From positions 26,152,710 through 26,216,709 of the forward strand of contig NC_133218.1 in the NCBI RefSeq assembly GCF_040436345.1: a DNA stretch of 64,000 nt. Reading direction: 5' to 3'. This document shows positions 38,401 to 50,859 of the stretch, one piece after another. The notes below the pieces were generated by a model that searched no databases, was not told where the DNA came from, and saw nothing but the letters and a program-made list of their open reading frames with translations. How positions within the stretch are numbered: the first letter of the stretch is position 1; each line of letters begins with the position of its first letter. The translations under genes were made by a program, and so were the position numbers. The DNA is from Pagrus major. Its lineage: Eukaryota; Chordata; Actinopteri; Spariformes; Sparidae.

Positions 38401-41400
38401 AACTCCTAATTGCAAGGCAGAAAGTTGTTTTCGTGCTCAGTGTCAGTTTGCTTTTGTCAGTGTTAATTCAACAAAACAGGCATTGTTAAAAAAATCAAAG
38501 TCCATGCAAAGCACAATACTCGGTTTATTATCGCAGCCCCCTCCTCAACCTCGAGGGATAATTTAACAACGGCCATTTGTCTTATTCCCCCGGCTGATTG
38601 AATAAGATGCCATTAGTTGAACTTGAACTTAAGACAGAGAAGACAGTTTTTTTCCAGTTTTGGTCTTTTTTTATACAAAACACTGCTGGGGACGTGATTA
38701 TCTCAGAGATTAAAATGAATTGACAGACCCCTGCAACTGCAACGTTGTACAGCTGTGTTTTGTGCTCCTCTCTGTTCATTGTTTAACACCCAGTTTGCTG
38801 CTCCTTCAGTGAAAGTGGTTTTTTGTTTGTTTGTTTTTTGTTCCAGAGAGGGCCCTGTACAGCTTTGAGTGCGCTTTTCACCCTTTATTCAGTCTGACCT
38901 CAGGTACCTGCAGACTTGATTATCTGAGACCGGAGAACAGGTTGGTTATTCTTTGTTGCATTTGTTAGACACTTTTATAAGGACTTAGAAATTCAATGAT
39001 TCAATAATCTCTGTTTACAGGGCATTTTATCTGGCTCTTTATAAGCACATGATGTTTCTGGAGAAGAGAGGATGCCCACGTACGGCTTTGGAGTACTGCA
39101 AACTGATCCTGAGGTACATGTGGAAAAGCTTGTGCTATAGAGTTAAAGGGAAACAGTAACCAATAAACATAGCTTTTAGCTCAGTTACAGTCTTTACATC
39201 CTCGGGCCCTTTATGATGAACTTATCTAATCTGTTCCCATTATTTCTGACCCTCACTCTATTTCAGAGAGAAGGAAGGTGGCAGTTTAGACACTGTCTTG
39301 TGTTTGACATCACACTAAAAAGTATTGTTTGGCTTCTGAGCGAAACAAACAGAACTATTATTTCCCTGAAAAAAATAGCCACCAGTCAGCAGACTTGGAA
39401 ATAATCTTCACAGAATTTAAACTCAACTATTAGGTTAGTGTTCTGCCAGTATTAATCCTGTTCAGGCACAACGGGAAGTTTGAAAATGTGCTTTTTATTC
39501 GTGGTATGACACGGTTATGCCACTTGATTTGCCACACACTATGGTAAATCAAGTGGCATAACCCCCCAAATTATTTATTAAAAGGACAACAATTGAACAC
39601 GTGTTTCTTCCAAGTTCTTCCGAATTCCTAGTATGTGCTGTATCATCCACAATGTGATTTGGATCTGTATAACAGTGACATACAGGCTGATGTAATATGT
39701 TTGACCAAGATCTTACATATGATAGAATAATTGGATTATAATAAGATCAGTCAGTGTAATTATTCAAACCTCATTGCATAACTTAAAACCTCCCATGTCA
39801 TGCTGGTACTTACATAATGCACACTAAGAGGACTGTTCCCATGCACTGCTGCCATCAGTTGTCCATAGCTTGAGCTTTACAGCCTTCCCATATGATGGAC
39901 GATGCTTATCTATGACTTTCCATCAAACCCTGGAAAATCTGTCCTCCTCCAGCCAGCAGTGATTAAATCAGTATTGGCTCACAATGCCAACATGATTGAT
40001 TACATAATTTTTTAACAAAGCACTCTTAAAACTCATCTATGTGATATGATTAACTCTGTCAATCCACTGTTTAAGAGAAGAAGAAAAAACAATTGTGATA
40101 TTTTGTTTTTGGTATTATCATAAGGCTCAGATAGTTTGTTAGCCTTTTGAAGGAAACCAGAAAAAATAACTTATTTAATTTATTTTATTGCCAGAAGTAT
40201 TTTATGCACAGCAGACTGACAGTTTTGAGCAAAGACACTGCATGGTTTCTTAATTTGGCCATCTGCCCAAGTTCCTCAATCTATTCTGGGAGGAAATAGT
40301 AGAGCTGTGGTGCTTTTGATTCTATCTGGTTTGTTTGTTTGGTCTGTTTTTTTGGTTAAGTGCTTGTAGTGATCATTTGTTTCCTGTCTTGTTTCCAACT
40401 CTTTTGTCAGTTTGGACCCAGACTCCGACCCTCTTTGCATGCTCCTGCTCATCGATTTACTGATGCTGCGTTCCAGAGAGTACCAGTGTCTCCTCCAGTT
40501 ATACCAGGACTGGGAGGTAAAGTGTGCCATCATGTGCAGATGTGTGCAGATGTGTGCCAGCATCATGCTTGCCCACCTTGAGACCTCAAAAATAGGGTTT
40601 CAGTTATAATTCAGAAAACAACGCAGAATAATTTGCCCTCTAGCATAAACTTGCATAAATCTGTGACAAAAAGTAATATTTATCACTTTTCATTTATTCA
40701 TTTTTTTTTGTCTTTGCAAGCCACTGCCCTGTGTTTGTCAGCCTCTCAGTGGGGATTAATTCGGTGCGACCCCAGTGATTGACAGAAAAAGCCCCTTTCC
40801 TTTAAAACTTAAATGTGAATTCTTCTCTCCAGGGTGTCTGAAATTTGTTAAGATATTCTCCATTTATCCATTTCCCTCACTGACGAGGACGTGGCGCAAC
40901 AGAACAGCACACAACAGCACACAACATGCTCTACTGTGCCAGAATCAGGTTATAATAATTAAAAGGGGAAAGTGTGTGAAGGAGTGTGTAATATTGCCAT
41001 ACATTGGGGAAAGTATAGGAGATTTGGGCCCCAGGAAGAAACCGGGAGAGGTTGATGAAAAAATGTTTTTCTGGTATGACCAGCGTCAGCGTTTCAGTCT
41101 GATACAGAAACGCTTTGTTTTTGTGTTTCAGGAGCACAGAAACCTGTCCCAGCTGCCAAACTTTGCGTTCTCCACTGCACTTTGCCATTTCCACCTCAGT
41201 CAGCAGGAAGATCTGGATCCCGAAGATAGTGACAAACAAAGACGTAAAGCGGACCGGATGCTGCAGGATGCTCTCATCATGTTCCCTGGAGGTTAATGAA
41301 CCACTACCAGTATATGAATATTTAGACATTATTGCCTCTTATTCACTGCTTTACACCAAAAGCAGTTGTTAATGTGTATTTTCATCTTATTGTGTTGCTG

Positions 41401-44400
41401 TGAATATGTTTTCTGCAGTCTTGATGCCTCTACTGGACCTGTGTACTGTGCAGCCAGATGCAACAGTCACCTCACATGCCTTCTTTGGCCCAAAGAGTCA
41501 GATAGGGTAATGTTTGCTCCCTTTCTTATCTAAAGTGTTGCAAACTGAGCAATTAAAACCATGAAAACTCCATGATATTAATGTTACATGGTACCCTTTA
41601 TCATCCAATGTTGTATAACCATCAACTATGACAAAGGCGTATGTTTTAGCTGCAAAATTTTCCATGGTCTTTATTTTAATCCTCACTTTGTTTCCATTTT
41701 GCTCCTACCCTAACTTAAAAAACTGAACCTACCTTCTGTCTCTAGGCAGCCCCCAGCCCTGGCTGAACTGACGGCGCTGTATGTGGGGAGGACCTGCAGC
41801 CTGTGGAGGGAAGCAGCAGTAATGCTGTGGTTGGAGGAGTCTGTGAAAGAGGTGCTGCGTCGAGTTGATGCCGAAGACCCTTTTGTTGAAGACTGCCAAA
41901 ACAAGTAAGATCTCAATAAGCTGCTCGGCTGCCCACATTTCTGTGCAATATGTGCTTAGTAAACCAGCATTTTACCTTCATTACTGTGTTTCAGGAGAAA
42001 GCAGAGGTACCAGAGTGCACCGAGGAACATCCATCGTCACGTCCTCCTCTCCGAGATCAAGGAAGCCGTTGCAAGTCTGCCCCTGGTGAGAAATGATCAG
42101 GAACCATACTTATGATTCACTGAATCTGCACTGTCCTCAATTCACTCAGCAATAGACACAGGAGGTGTGATGAGCATCAGTGGGATCAAATCTTGACAAT
42201 TTTCTTATACAGTTTGAGTTCTAAGTATCCTCACAAGACAGAGGAGTTAAACCAGTTTATAGATCAAACTGTCGAATCCAGTAGAGCCTGACCGATATAC
42301 AGTTTTTGGGGCTGAGGATGATACCGATATTAGGGAGTAGAAGGTTCCGATATCGATATATCAGCAGATATACACAGATTTTTTGCAGTGATACCTCAAA
42401 TGTGTTTGTCAAACACTTATGACAAAAACATATAACAGAGACCGAATATTTTACAGTTTAACAATAAACGTTATTGTCTAAAATGACAATGGCAGATTTT
42501 TTTTTCATCGGCATAGTTGCTTTTTCACATGCAAAACCTTGCCGCTATATACTGTAATATATTCTGCTGTGCTTCACCTCATATAGGTCACCTCCCCCCC
42601 AAAAAAACACAAAATCAATATTGAGTCATAGACCTTCGAAGAATCATATAATCTGTGCCCTACAGAGGATCCTCACAAAGCCTCCAGTCTTGCATGTAAT
42701 ACATGTATCTCTTAACTCATGCACCCCTGAGGAAGTGACTCTAATACAGCCATTTGTTTGATAACTTCAGGACGTGACTAGTCAGCCTGTGATGGGCTTC
42801 GACCCTCTGCCTCCACTGGACTCAGTCACATCGTATAACAGACCAGAGAGGTAATAGACAGCTGTGCACATGAAATTCCACAGTACAGTCAAAAGAAGAT
42901 GCAAATATTGTTGTTTAAAAGCAACAGGCATTTTATCATGTGTTCAATTTCATACTTTAGTGAGATTTCTCTGTGTGTTTGTGTCGGCATACAGGCAGCA
43001 TGTTGGTGCATCCAATGAGAGTACATTGTCGCTGTTTTTCCGGTCTTTGCTGCCAAACTTCAACCTTCAGGTGAGTTGCACGGATCAGGCAAGATAGGTC
43101 TGGTAGGAAATGGGTATGGATAACGAATTGATTAGGATTTGGGGAAAAAAGAGTTGTGAGGTAATTTTATGGAAAGACACATAGTACTATTATCTCTGTA
43201 AATTAAAAAAATGGGCAAGTATTAGTAGAAAGCTTCCTAGGACACTAGCAAAGGCCCGTTTTGTGGATGGGAAATCATATGATGAATAGCTTTGAGTCCC
43301 ACATGCAAACTGATTGGCTCCAGAGAAAATCATGAATCATCTTCCTGTGAGATGTCCCAAGAGTCGTCTGTTTTTATTTAGCTTCCTGACCAGAATCATT
43401 GAAAGAGCTCAAAGTTAACTGTGTTTAAGGTTGGTTTTCTATTAAACGATTAGTAAGATAATTTACAGATGTACCCATTTAGTTGCTGGACCCTCCAGGG
43501 CTGGTGGAAACTGAACTGGTAAAAAAGATCTGGACAACCATTCTAGCAAGATGGAACACTTCCTCCAAAGACTCATGGTTACCCTGAGGGGATGACAACT
43601 GCTAAATATGAAGGAAAGCATATGACCTTGTTAACAGCATGTCCACCGTTTCCCAGTGTGTCACTAAAGGACAAAACAATAACAACATTCATGAAGTTGT
43701 TTGTGGCTTTGGCTTTGCAGTCTCTTTCCTTAAAATCGAGTTATATGTTTATGTTTATATATTATTCAAACATAGAGCCAAATGAGTTTACTTTGTCTAC
43801 TTTTCATAAGTATTGTCAATCTTGAATGTTATCTATATTTATAGGAACTAGATCTTTAAAATATGTCCAGTGTTAGTTGAGCACATTCCATGTTTCTGCT
43901 TACACTTCATCATTTAATCATTAATCACTATTCATTCCTACAAATGCTCGCCGTCATACAGACATCAAAATCTGTCCACCCTCATGGACTCTCAGGAAAT
44001 TGTACAGCACTTTCTGTTTGAGGCTGACTGTTTGACAGAAAGAAGTGAATTTTTTAAGATCTTTTTGTCAAAGAAGTGGAAGTTACTCTGAGGCAACCTA
44101 GCCATTTGTTTAATTCTTTTTATTTTTGGGCAGAAGTTTATATTGCAAGGATAAGGGAAGTCTCATTTCTTCTGCCATCCACAGATTTTTACAAAATGTA
44201 GGAAAAGTTTTCTACTTTTAGGGAGAGGTACACACAAAAGCAATGCAAAGGATGTCAGAGGGAGGTTGAAAAGGAAATAAAATAAAAAGCATTAAGGCTT
44301 GCTGGAAAGAAAAAAAGAAAAAATATTACAGTTTTATTCATTTAACACCTGCATGAAAAATTTGACCCACTTGATCGAGAATTTAATGGACATTTTTCTT

Positions 44401-47225
44401 AAGATGGATAGAAAAGTAATCCTTTTCATAACATATATATAATTGTCTATATCTATCCACTTGTATTTTGGAGGGTTCAGAAAGCAAGCTGTGTCTTAAG
44501 TGCCTCTAAAAATCCTCTAAATTTTAGTAATATATTGGTCGATTTAAGTTGTGGGTGGCATTTCATATATTACATTTTCAACTCATCCTTAGTCTACATT
44601 GTCCTCAGCAACAAATGACTGTTTGCTCTTTCCGCTCAGTTACTCCACATTATTTGCTTACCTCTTATTCTCTCGGAGTTGACTTTAGTTTGGCTGAGAT
44701 TGTGTGAAAGATGACTTCTAACAGAAAGACCATATGGTGACAACACAAAAAGCGTAACTGTGAGATGTAGATTTATCATTTTCAGTCCAAGTCCAATGGA
44801 ACCTGAAGTGTTCATTTAAAAAACAATAATAACAGGCCTCCCAGCAGCATTTGATTTGATTAAATATAATAATAATGATGATGATAACAACAACAATAAT
44901 AACAATAATAAGTTCATTTAAATAGCACCTTCCAAAAATACAGTAGATGTCACAAAGTGCTTCACAAAGAAATAAAGAAATATATATATATATACATATA
45001 AACATATATATGTACATTTACCTGTATCTGAAACAAGATTTTTATTTGCTATGTATAATAGAAATTATCTTGGTGTAATGTACCGTAGTGTTTTGAGTAT
45101 CTCATCTGCTTAACAGGCTTCGCCACCACCATTCATGCCTGTCAAGGGGAGTAAGGGAGTCAGCAGACTGAGTGGTTGTTGTTGAGTGATGACTGCAGTG
45201 TAAAAAGTGTGAAACTTCAAACCATTGATCTCTGGCAGATTATCACTGTTTAAGGGATGGAGAACTGAAGTGCAGTGTAAATCTGAAATCTTTTACGAAA
45301 CAAAAACACACCGTAAGAATAATTTGCAAATTCAGTTATTATCTCCTTACCGTCATGCTGATGAAAAGTCAGATTTTTTTTCAGTTTTGTAATCCACAAA
45401 ACATTAAAGTAGCTGGGGATCTGATTTAAAACGTAAAAAAACAGAAAAAACATCAAATGGCTCCATACAGAGTGATTTGAAAATATATTTTTACACCCTC
45501 GACGCATGGCTGTATTTTCAAATCAATTTGGGGTCTCGGGGCTTCCAGAGACTTGAAATAAGAATGACAAATTGTAAAAAGCCATTTAATTTATTTATTT
45601 ACATTTTGAAAACAATCCCTATCTACTTCAGTTGTTTTTGAGAATGCTACATCGGTTTTAGACTTAGACTTAGACAGATTTTATTGTCATTCTGTGAGCA
45701 ACAAATGAACACAGAACGAAATTTCGTTTCAGAGGCTCAGCATAGAATTAAAATGAAAGTATATCAAAAAATACCAAAATAAGAAAATAAATATCAAAAA
45801 CAGAAACATACTAAAAAGTGCAAATTATTGAAAGTGACATAGTTGAGTTAAGAATAGACGACAATTTTCACTTAGAGTTCAACAGTCTGATGACATGGGG
45901 GAAAAAGTGCAGTGAAGCTCCAGAAATATTTTATTGACTAAAAAAACCCAAGTTTCCTTCGCCGGGGGGTGAGTAGATAATGACTGAATTTAAATTTTTG
46001 GCTGAAGGTTCAAGGTTGAACAAGGGGGCGTTGTCAATTTTTTACGATGGTTGAGGTGCTTAGCCTGGAACAGTGTGTTCCCAGGTGATCGTAAATGTTA
46101 TGCTAAGACTGTGTGTGCATATTTCTCTGTTTTTATATACAGAGAATTTAATATTGAAGTTACAAAGTTTAGTGATTATTGATTGTCCATATTAAGTCCA
46201 CTGTGCAGCACAATCCAACTGCCTTCACTTAAAGATGCATCAGGCACTCCCATTTACTGCTCATCTTGTGGGTCATACATGCTTCATGTTACCAGATGGG
46301 CCCGAGGCATGTTTCCATCAGGATGGTTCCATCGATTTTGATGATGTTATCCACTAATGGAGAGGAAGAGATACAATTTGGATAAAACAAATGTAGTTAA
46401 GACAAAGGAATATACAGTATATTTTTACTGTTACAGAACTGCAAAGAAGATAATATTATGTTTACATAACACAAGCATAGATTATCCTGGTTGAGGGTGC
46501 ATTGTGTTTCAAAGAATAAAAGTACCTTTGGTTGATTAATTAAGTGGGATTGTTTATAATAATAATCAAAATAATAAACTTAATTTATATATGACTTCTC
46601 AAAACATCGTTGAACCAGGATTAAAACATTTCAGGTCTTCAGTGAGGCAAATAGAATACAGCAAATTAAAATAATCCAAAATAAAATGGAATGAAATACC
46701 AAACAATAAGAACATATAGAGAAAATGAGAGAAAAACAATAATTATAAAACGGATAGGACATGTTGGAAAAAAAACTTTGTATCAGCATGAATTAAAAGC
46801 TATTTCATAAGGAAAAGTTTTGTGAAGCGCTTGAAAGATTAATTGCCTGAGGCAGGGAGTTCCAGAGCGGGTTTATAATTATTTTCTCGCTTTGTAAAAT
46901 AAAACAGTAGGACACATTCTTCTGGCCTGACAGCTTTGAGCCATCCAGTTCATCCAGCGAGATGAGACCGTTGAACTTGTGGTAATCATGGAATATCAGT
47001 TCAACACTAGACTAACAGAAAATAACGTAACTTCCTGACCTCTCTTTCCTCGTTAAGGGTGAACTGAGGCAGGAGGACGACATGGAAGTGGCTCGAGCTG
47101 GTCAGGAGCTGAACCAGGAAGTGAATCGCCTAATGGTGGCAATGAGGGACATGCTGGCAAACATCAGGTTTCAAGAGCCGCCGAGAGAGGACAACCCGTA
47201 CAGAGACGAGGAGGAATGGGACTGA
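29495..47225 (+). CDS. tcf25: Transcription factor 25 (NULP1), ribosome quality control factor
   Basis: Eighteen exons: 29495-29719, 30860-30994, 31115-31189, 31479-31603, 32375-32440, 32554-32636, 34768-34898, 36028-36127, 38847-38940, 39021-39113, 40411-40516, 41132-41291, 41419-41506, 41746-41904, 41995-42085, 42771-42850, 42995-43070, 47058-47225. The product has 684 residues (human 676). TCF25 is the vertebrate Rqc1 homologue: it works with the Listerin ligase on stalled 60S subunits and was also described as a repressor. The start [20 protein letters not shown] matches human MSRRALRRLRGEQRGQE. An acidic, low-complexity N-terminus with eight consecutive Lys (exon 3) precedes the conserved Tcf25 domain, which begins around [15 protein letters not shown] and runs through [34 protein letters not shown] and [20 protein letters not shown]. 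The acidic DEEEWD end is kept. Exons 1-4 are the least conserved. Confidence 0.97.
32679..32877. repeat. Common teleost interspersed repeat in tcf25 intron 6
   Basis: AGTGGTGGAAAGTGACTAAG, TACATTTACTCAAGTACTGT and ACTTCTACTCCACTTTATCT occur in the order seen in a very abundant fish repeat. It starts 43 bp after the exon 6 donor. Confidence 0.7.
34160..34250. repeat. Fragment of a teleost 'TTTTATAGCCCA' interspersed repeat
   Basis: AATTTTATTTTTATAGCCCA followed by ATCACAATCACATAGCCTCT resembles the start of a widespread fish repeat. Only the 5' part is present. Confidence 0.5.
36811..37135. mobile_element. Truncated MITE-like element in tcf25 intron 8
   Basis: It begins GAAGGTTCAATGTGTAGGAT and continues into GTTGCACATCGCAATCCACC, a recognisable fish element start. 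The expected inverted right end is not seen; the sequence passes into a second repeat near 37140. Confidence 0.5.
37140..37740. repeat. Teleost interspersed repeat in tcf25 intron 8
   Basis: This contains AGCCAGATTGTCTGATGTCT, GCTGGGAGGTTATTCCAGAG and GTGGGCACAATTATAAAAAG, motifs of an abundant fish repeat. The class is not certain to me. No intact reading frame. Confidence 0.5.
39513..39563. repeat. 22-bp perfect-arm hairpin in tcf25 intron 10
   Basis: The left arm GGTTATGCCACTTGATTTGC (plus CA) pairs over 22 positions with the right arm ending AAATCAAGTGGCATAACC, with a 7-nt loop. All pairs are Watson-Crick except one G-T. Nothing around it looks like an exon. Confidence 0.85.
42282..42385. 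repeat. 'CCGATAT'-rich teleost interspersed repeat in tcf25 intron 15
   Basis: GCCTGACCGATATACAGTTT and GGTTCCGATATCGATATATC match the layout of a common fish repeat built around GACCGATAT/ATCGGT. The right boundary is unclear and may reach about 42640. Confidence 0.55.
45661..45910. repeat. LINE/SINE-tail-like repeat in the tcf25 last intron
   Basis: GACTTAGACTTAGACAGATT then TTTATTGTCATTCTGTGAGC and ACGAAATTTCGTTTCAGAG, ending near ACAGTCTGATGACATGGGGG, are the ordered landmarks of a very common teleost retroposon 3' region. Confidence 0.65.
46550..46960. repeat. Degenerate teleost interspersed repeat
   Basis: AATTTATATATGACTTCTCA followed by an A-rich body and GGCAGGGAGTTCCAGAGCGG recalls a widespread fish repeat with an 'agttccagagc' segment. 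Strongly diverged. Confidence 0.45.
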
Positions 47226-47286
47226 GAGAGGAGGGAGACAGAGGTGGAATGTCCAGTGTGAGGATGAAGAGGAATCGACAGACAAT

Positions 47287-47301
47287 AATAAACTTAATAA
47301 A
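47287..47301 (+). terminator. Twin polyadenylation signals of tcf25
   Basis: Two AATAAA hexamers (47287-47292 and 47296-47301) lie 62-76 bp after the stop codon, giving a very short 3' UTR. Confidence 0.75.
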
Positions 47302-49819
47302 GTGTAATGACAACAAGTAAAATGAAATTATTTAATGTTGTTTATAATTAAAACAGAGATGGCGTGGGACAACCGAATAGTATTTTTTTAATTGTCACAA
47401 TTTCAGAGGACTAAAGTGAAAGGAGGAAGAGTTACGAGTCTCTCCTCGGCTTTAGCGGCGTTGATCAAAAACACAATTTCTAGACATTTGTCAACATGGG
47501 AAACATTATTCTAGTCCAACCAGTCAGATTGGTTAGTTCCCATAAATTTCAATGTGGTTTTTATAAAAATTATTCATTTTGCAGCATATCTTCTAACATG
47601 AATCACTTTTATAAAAACCACAGTACACACACAGTACACACACATATACTAGGCGCCACTCTTTGTTCTTCGTCCTCTGGTTTGTGAGAGTTGTCATGCT
47701 CACAAACAATGGACTGCTTTATGAAATAAGAAAAAAATTGAAACAGTCTTTTTATATTGACTGGAAGTTCTTTATCGCTAATTCAGATTGAGCAGTTTAA
47801 TACAGGATGTAACAGAAACAGAACATTTTATTCTCATTGACAAAGGCGCTTATCATGAAAAATAGAGGTGAAAACTGAAGGCTCTTTTATCGTGTTTTAA
47901 ACACTCTCTGCTTTCTTTAACATGTTTAACCAGACCAGCCTTTTGAATCTGTTTGATCTGTTTTTACAAATGAAATAATAACCTCTTTTGTTTGAGTTTG
48001 TATTGGGAATATCCTCCATTTTGATCTTCAAAACAACTTTATTTGAAAGAAACATATCTGAGACCTGCTGCTGAGACACACTCGCCCAATCAGTTAAGAG
48101 AAATTGTGTTGAGTTTCCCAAAGAAGCATTTCTGAGGCAATGCTGTCACCATAATTATCTTGTACAGAGTTTATTCTGATTTAAAAATAAATAAATAAAG
48201 TAAAAACATTGATTAAAATAAATATATATATGAAGCTTTTTCATAAATAGCAGCTGTGTTTACCCACTCTTCTGACTTCTTTGCTTTCCTATCACATTAT
48301 TTGCATTATTTTTATAACATTTAAAAATAAAGCAAGCGTGCAACTACTTTGGTCGCACATGCGTGACTAAACATTTTCATTGGTCGCACCGGTGCGCCTG
48401 ATAGTCAACAGGTCAGGTTAAGAAAATCTAGCCTTTAAAAGTGTTTTTAACAAACACCAACTGGGTGTGTAGACAGTTGCCTTTGCGTAGATTTCTTTCT
48501 GCACACAATCATTTACACAATTTGTTAAGAAATTAAGATAAAATGTATGATTGGATGCATTTCACTTATGCCCTGGTGCACCTAAATGAAAAAGGCGCAC
48601 CAGTGTAAATAGTCTGGAGTGAGATACTGTTGGGACAGAGAACTTGTTTCTGTTGTGACCTGATGTCGATGCCTTCATTCATTTGTTTTGTCTTCGTTTG
48701 TCGTTTACTCGATCAGAACTATCGCAATGCTGGGAATCTGACACATTTTCTTTGGGAAACTGCAGTTATATAATCTAATCCAATTTCCTTGGGCTTTTAG
48801 TTTTGTTTATGTTTTTTTTATTCTTGTGTAAATCTTATAATTGCTGTGTCGGTAACTGACTCTCACGTTTCAGTTTAAGTTGGCTTGCTAATATTTCAGT
48901 TATTTGTGGCTTACTCCACCAAAACAAACCACACAGATAACTGGGCTGAATTTTTCCATCAGTCAGCTGCTGTCTATGAAGTCTCAGTGTATTCAGTGCT
49001 CAGTTATGGCAGATAGTTCGTAAGTTTTGCCTGAATTGAATTTAGTTCCTTTGCACTCTCACTTAGACGTTCATGACCTCACTCAATGATGCTGATTCAC
49101 CGCACTTAAAACCTGAGGCCGCAACTGTACTTCTAGCAACAACAAAATATTCATCACTTACGTACATTATTTTCAAGTTTTTCTCTCTTGTGTTGCTAAA
49201 CTTAGATGTCTCAGCCAGACAGTCTGCAAAGCCCTTCCATGGTTTTTTTTTATCTGGCAGAAGAAAGAATTTGTCTCATGATGTGCTTATTTTGTCTTCC
49301 TGTCAAATCTCTTTTTTTACATGAATCTATTTTCGGTCTCTTTTTCTTTTATAGTCGTGATTAGCTCACCGGATTCCCATTAAATATAATTAAACTAAAT
49401 CAAATTAGAAACGTTCAACCCAAAGGCTTTTCGGTCACAGTTGGATAAACTGAAGACGCTGAACAAATCACCCTCTATACATACAGTAACACAGTCCGTG
49501 AGCGGCATGTTAACACAGTGTGACACAGTGTGACTGTCGGATAGTCCAATGATGTCATTGTTCCCTAGTTCACCTGGAGCAATGAGGCTGTTAGAGCTTT
49601 TCATGTGATCCAGTAAAGCGAGTCTTTCATATCAGAGCCTCAGAAGGAGCTGTGTGTGAGGCTCAGAGGCTGCCTGATTCAACCCCACTGTTTCCACCAC
49701 TGTTGCACAGATATTCATTACTGTGTAATGAATGAATATGACAGTAACCTCACATTTACCCCAAATAAGTTTATGCCTCGGCGCTGGTGGTACCCTTGGC
49801 TGGAACCATTATGATTTCA

Positions 49820-50760
49820 GGCTGTCTTTCGGTCCAATTCTTGTGAACATCAAATCTCAAGAACGCCTTGAGGTAATTTCTTCAAATTTGGCACAAACAT
49901 CCACTTCGGCTCAAGGATGAAGTGGTTAGACCTTGGTTGCCAAATGTCAAAGGTCAAGGTCACTGTGACCTCACAAAAAAAAAGTTTTTGGCCATTACTC
50001 CAAAATTCATTTTATAATTATGTCAAAATTTTACACAAATGTGTAATAGGATAAAATGGTGAAGTGATGACATTTTATTTCCAAAAGGTCAAAGGTCAAC
50101 TTCAATGTGACATCATAATGTTAAGCAAAAAATTATCTGGCTATTTTTCAATGCCACAGCTAAGGAATAGCAACTTGACTGGTATGTGGAGACTTTCCTG
50201 ATGACGTAACATACTTTGAACATTGAAAAAAAAACTGACTGAACTACACACGTGAATGAAATTTGAAATAATGAGCGGTACATTTTGGAAGTAATTTTTG
50301 AAGATGTTTTTTAAAGCAAAGTGTCATTAACTTCAAGGGACAATATGCACATTGTTTTAAAAGGCATCGATGGGACTATATCTCATTGTGGGATGTCTGT
50401 GGGTTGTCCAGTAGGACAGTTTGGGATATCATCTCACACTGTTTACCCAAATAACTCGTATTTCTTCAAATTTGGCATAAAGGTCCACTTGGAGTTAAGG
50501 ATGAACTTTGGATTTTGGTGGTCAAAGGTCACTGTTTTTGGGTGTAACTCGAGAATTAATGTGCTAATTTTGACAACAAGTGATGACATTTTATATCCGA
50601 AAGGTCAGTGAAGGTCAGCTTCAGTGTGACATCATAACATTCTGCGAAAACACTTTGCCGCCCATTACTCATAACCATAACTCAGGAGCAGAAGGGAGAT
50701 TGTGATCAAATTTCACATTTGGTCAGACACTAAAGTATGGGAAGCATTGACATTTTTATC
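49820..50760 (+). repeat. Dispersed teleost repeat, two related units, with nuclear-receptor half-sites
   Basis: Two degenerate copies of one unit sit head to tail. Landmarks of the first: TTCTTCAAATTTGGCACAAA (49879), AAGGTCAAGGTCACTGTGAC, TTACACAAATGTGTAATAGG and AGTGATGACATTTTATTTCC. The second (from about 50463) repeats TTCTTCAAATTTGGCATAAA, a shortened AAAGGTCACTG, GTGATGACATTTTATATCC and TTCAGTGTGACATCATAACA. Neither unit is coding. The fragment at 10940-11080 is the same family. AGGTCA half-sites occur singly and in DR0, DR1, DR4 and inverted arrangements. Confidence 0.75.
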
Positions 50761-50859
50761 AGGTTTTTTAGCCAATCGTGGGAACACATACAAGGAATTG
50801 TACTGTTTTTTTGTTTTTTATTAACTTACACACTAATAGACATAGAGCAGTACTCCAAC

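Larger units (their letters stand above)
43071..47057 (+). other. Last intron of tcf25 (about 4 kb), repeat-rich
   Basis: No coding sequence is recognised. It holds an AAT/ATG/AAC triplet microsatellite (about 44868-44911), a short 'AGCACCTTCCAAAAATACA' repeat fragment (about 44905-44975), a TA run (about 44980-45010), a retroposon-tail-like repeat (45661-45910) and another degenerate repeat (46550-46960). Confidence 0.65.

Noticed and set aside
40775-41296. 173-residue open frame on the + strand
   Set aside because: It is intron sequence read through into tcf25 exon 12 (41132-41291). Only the exon part matches TCF25, and a normal acceptor precedes it.
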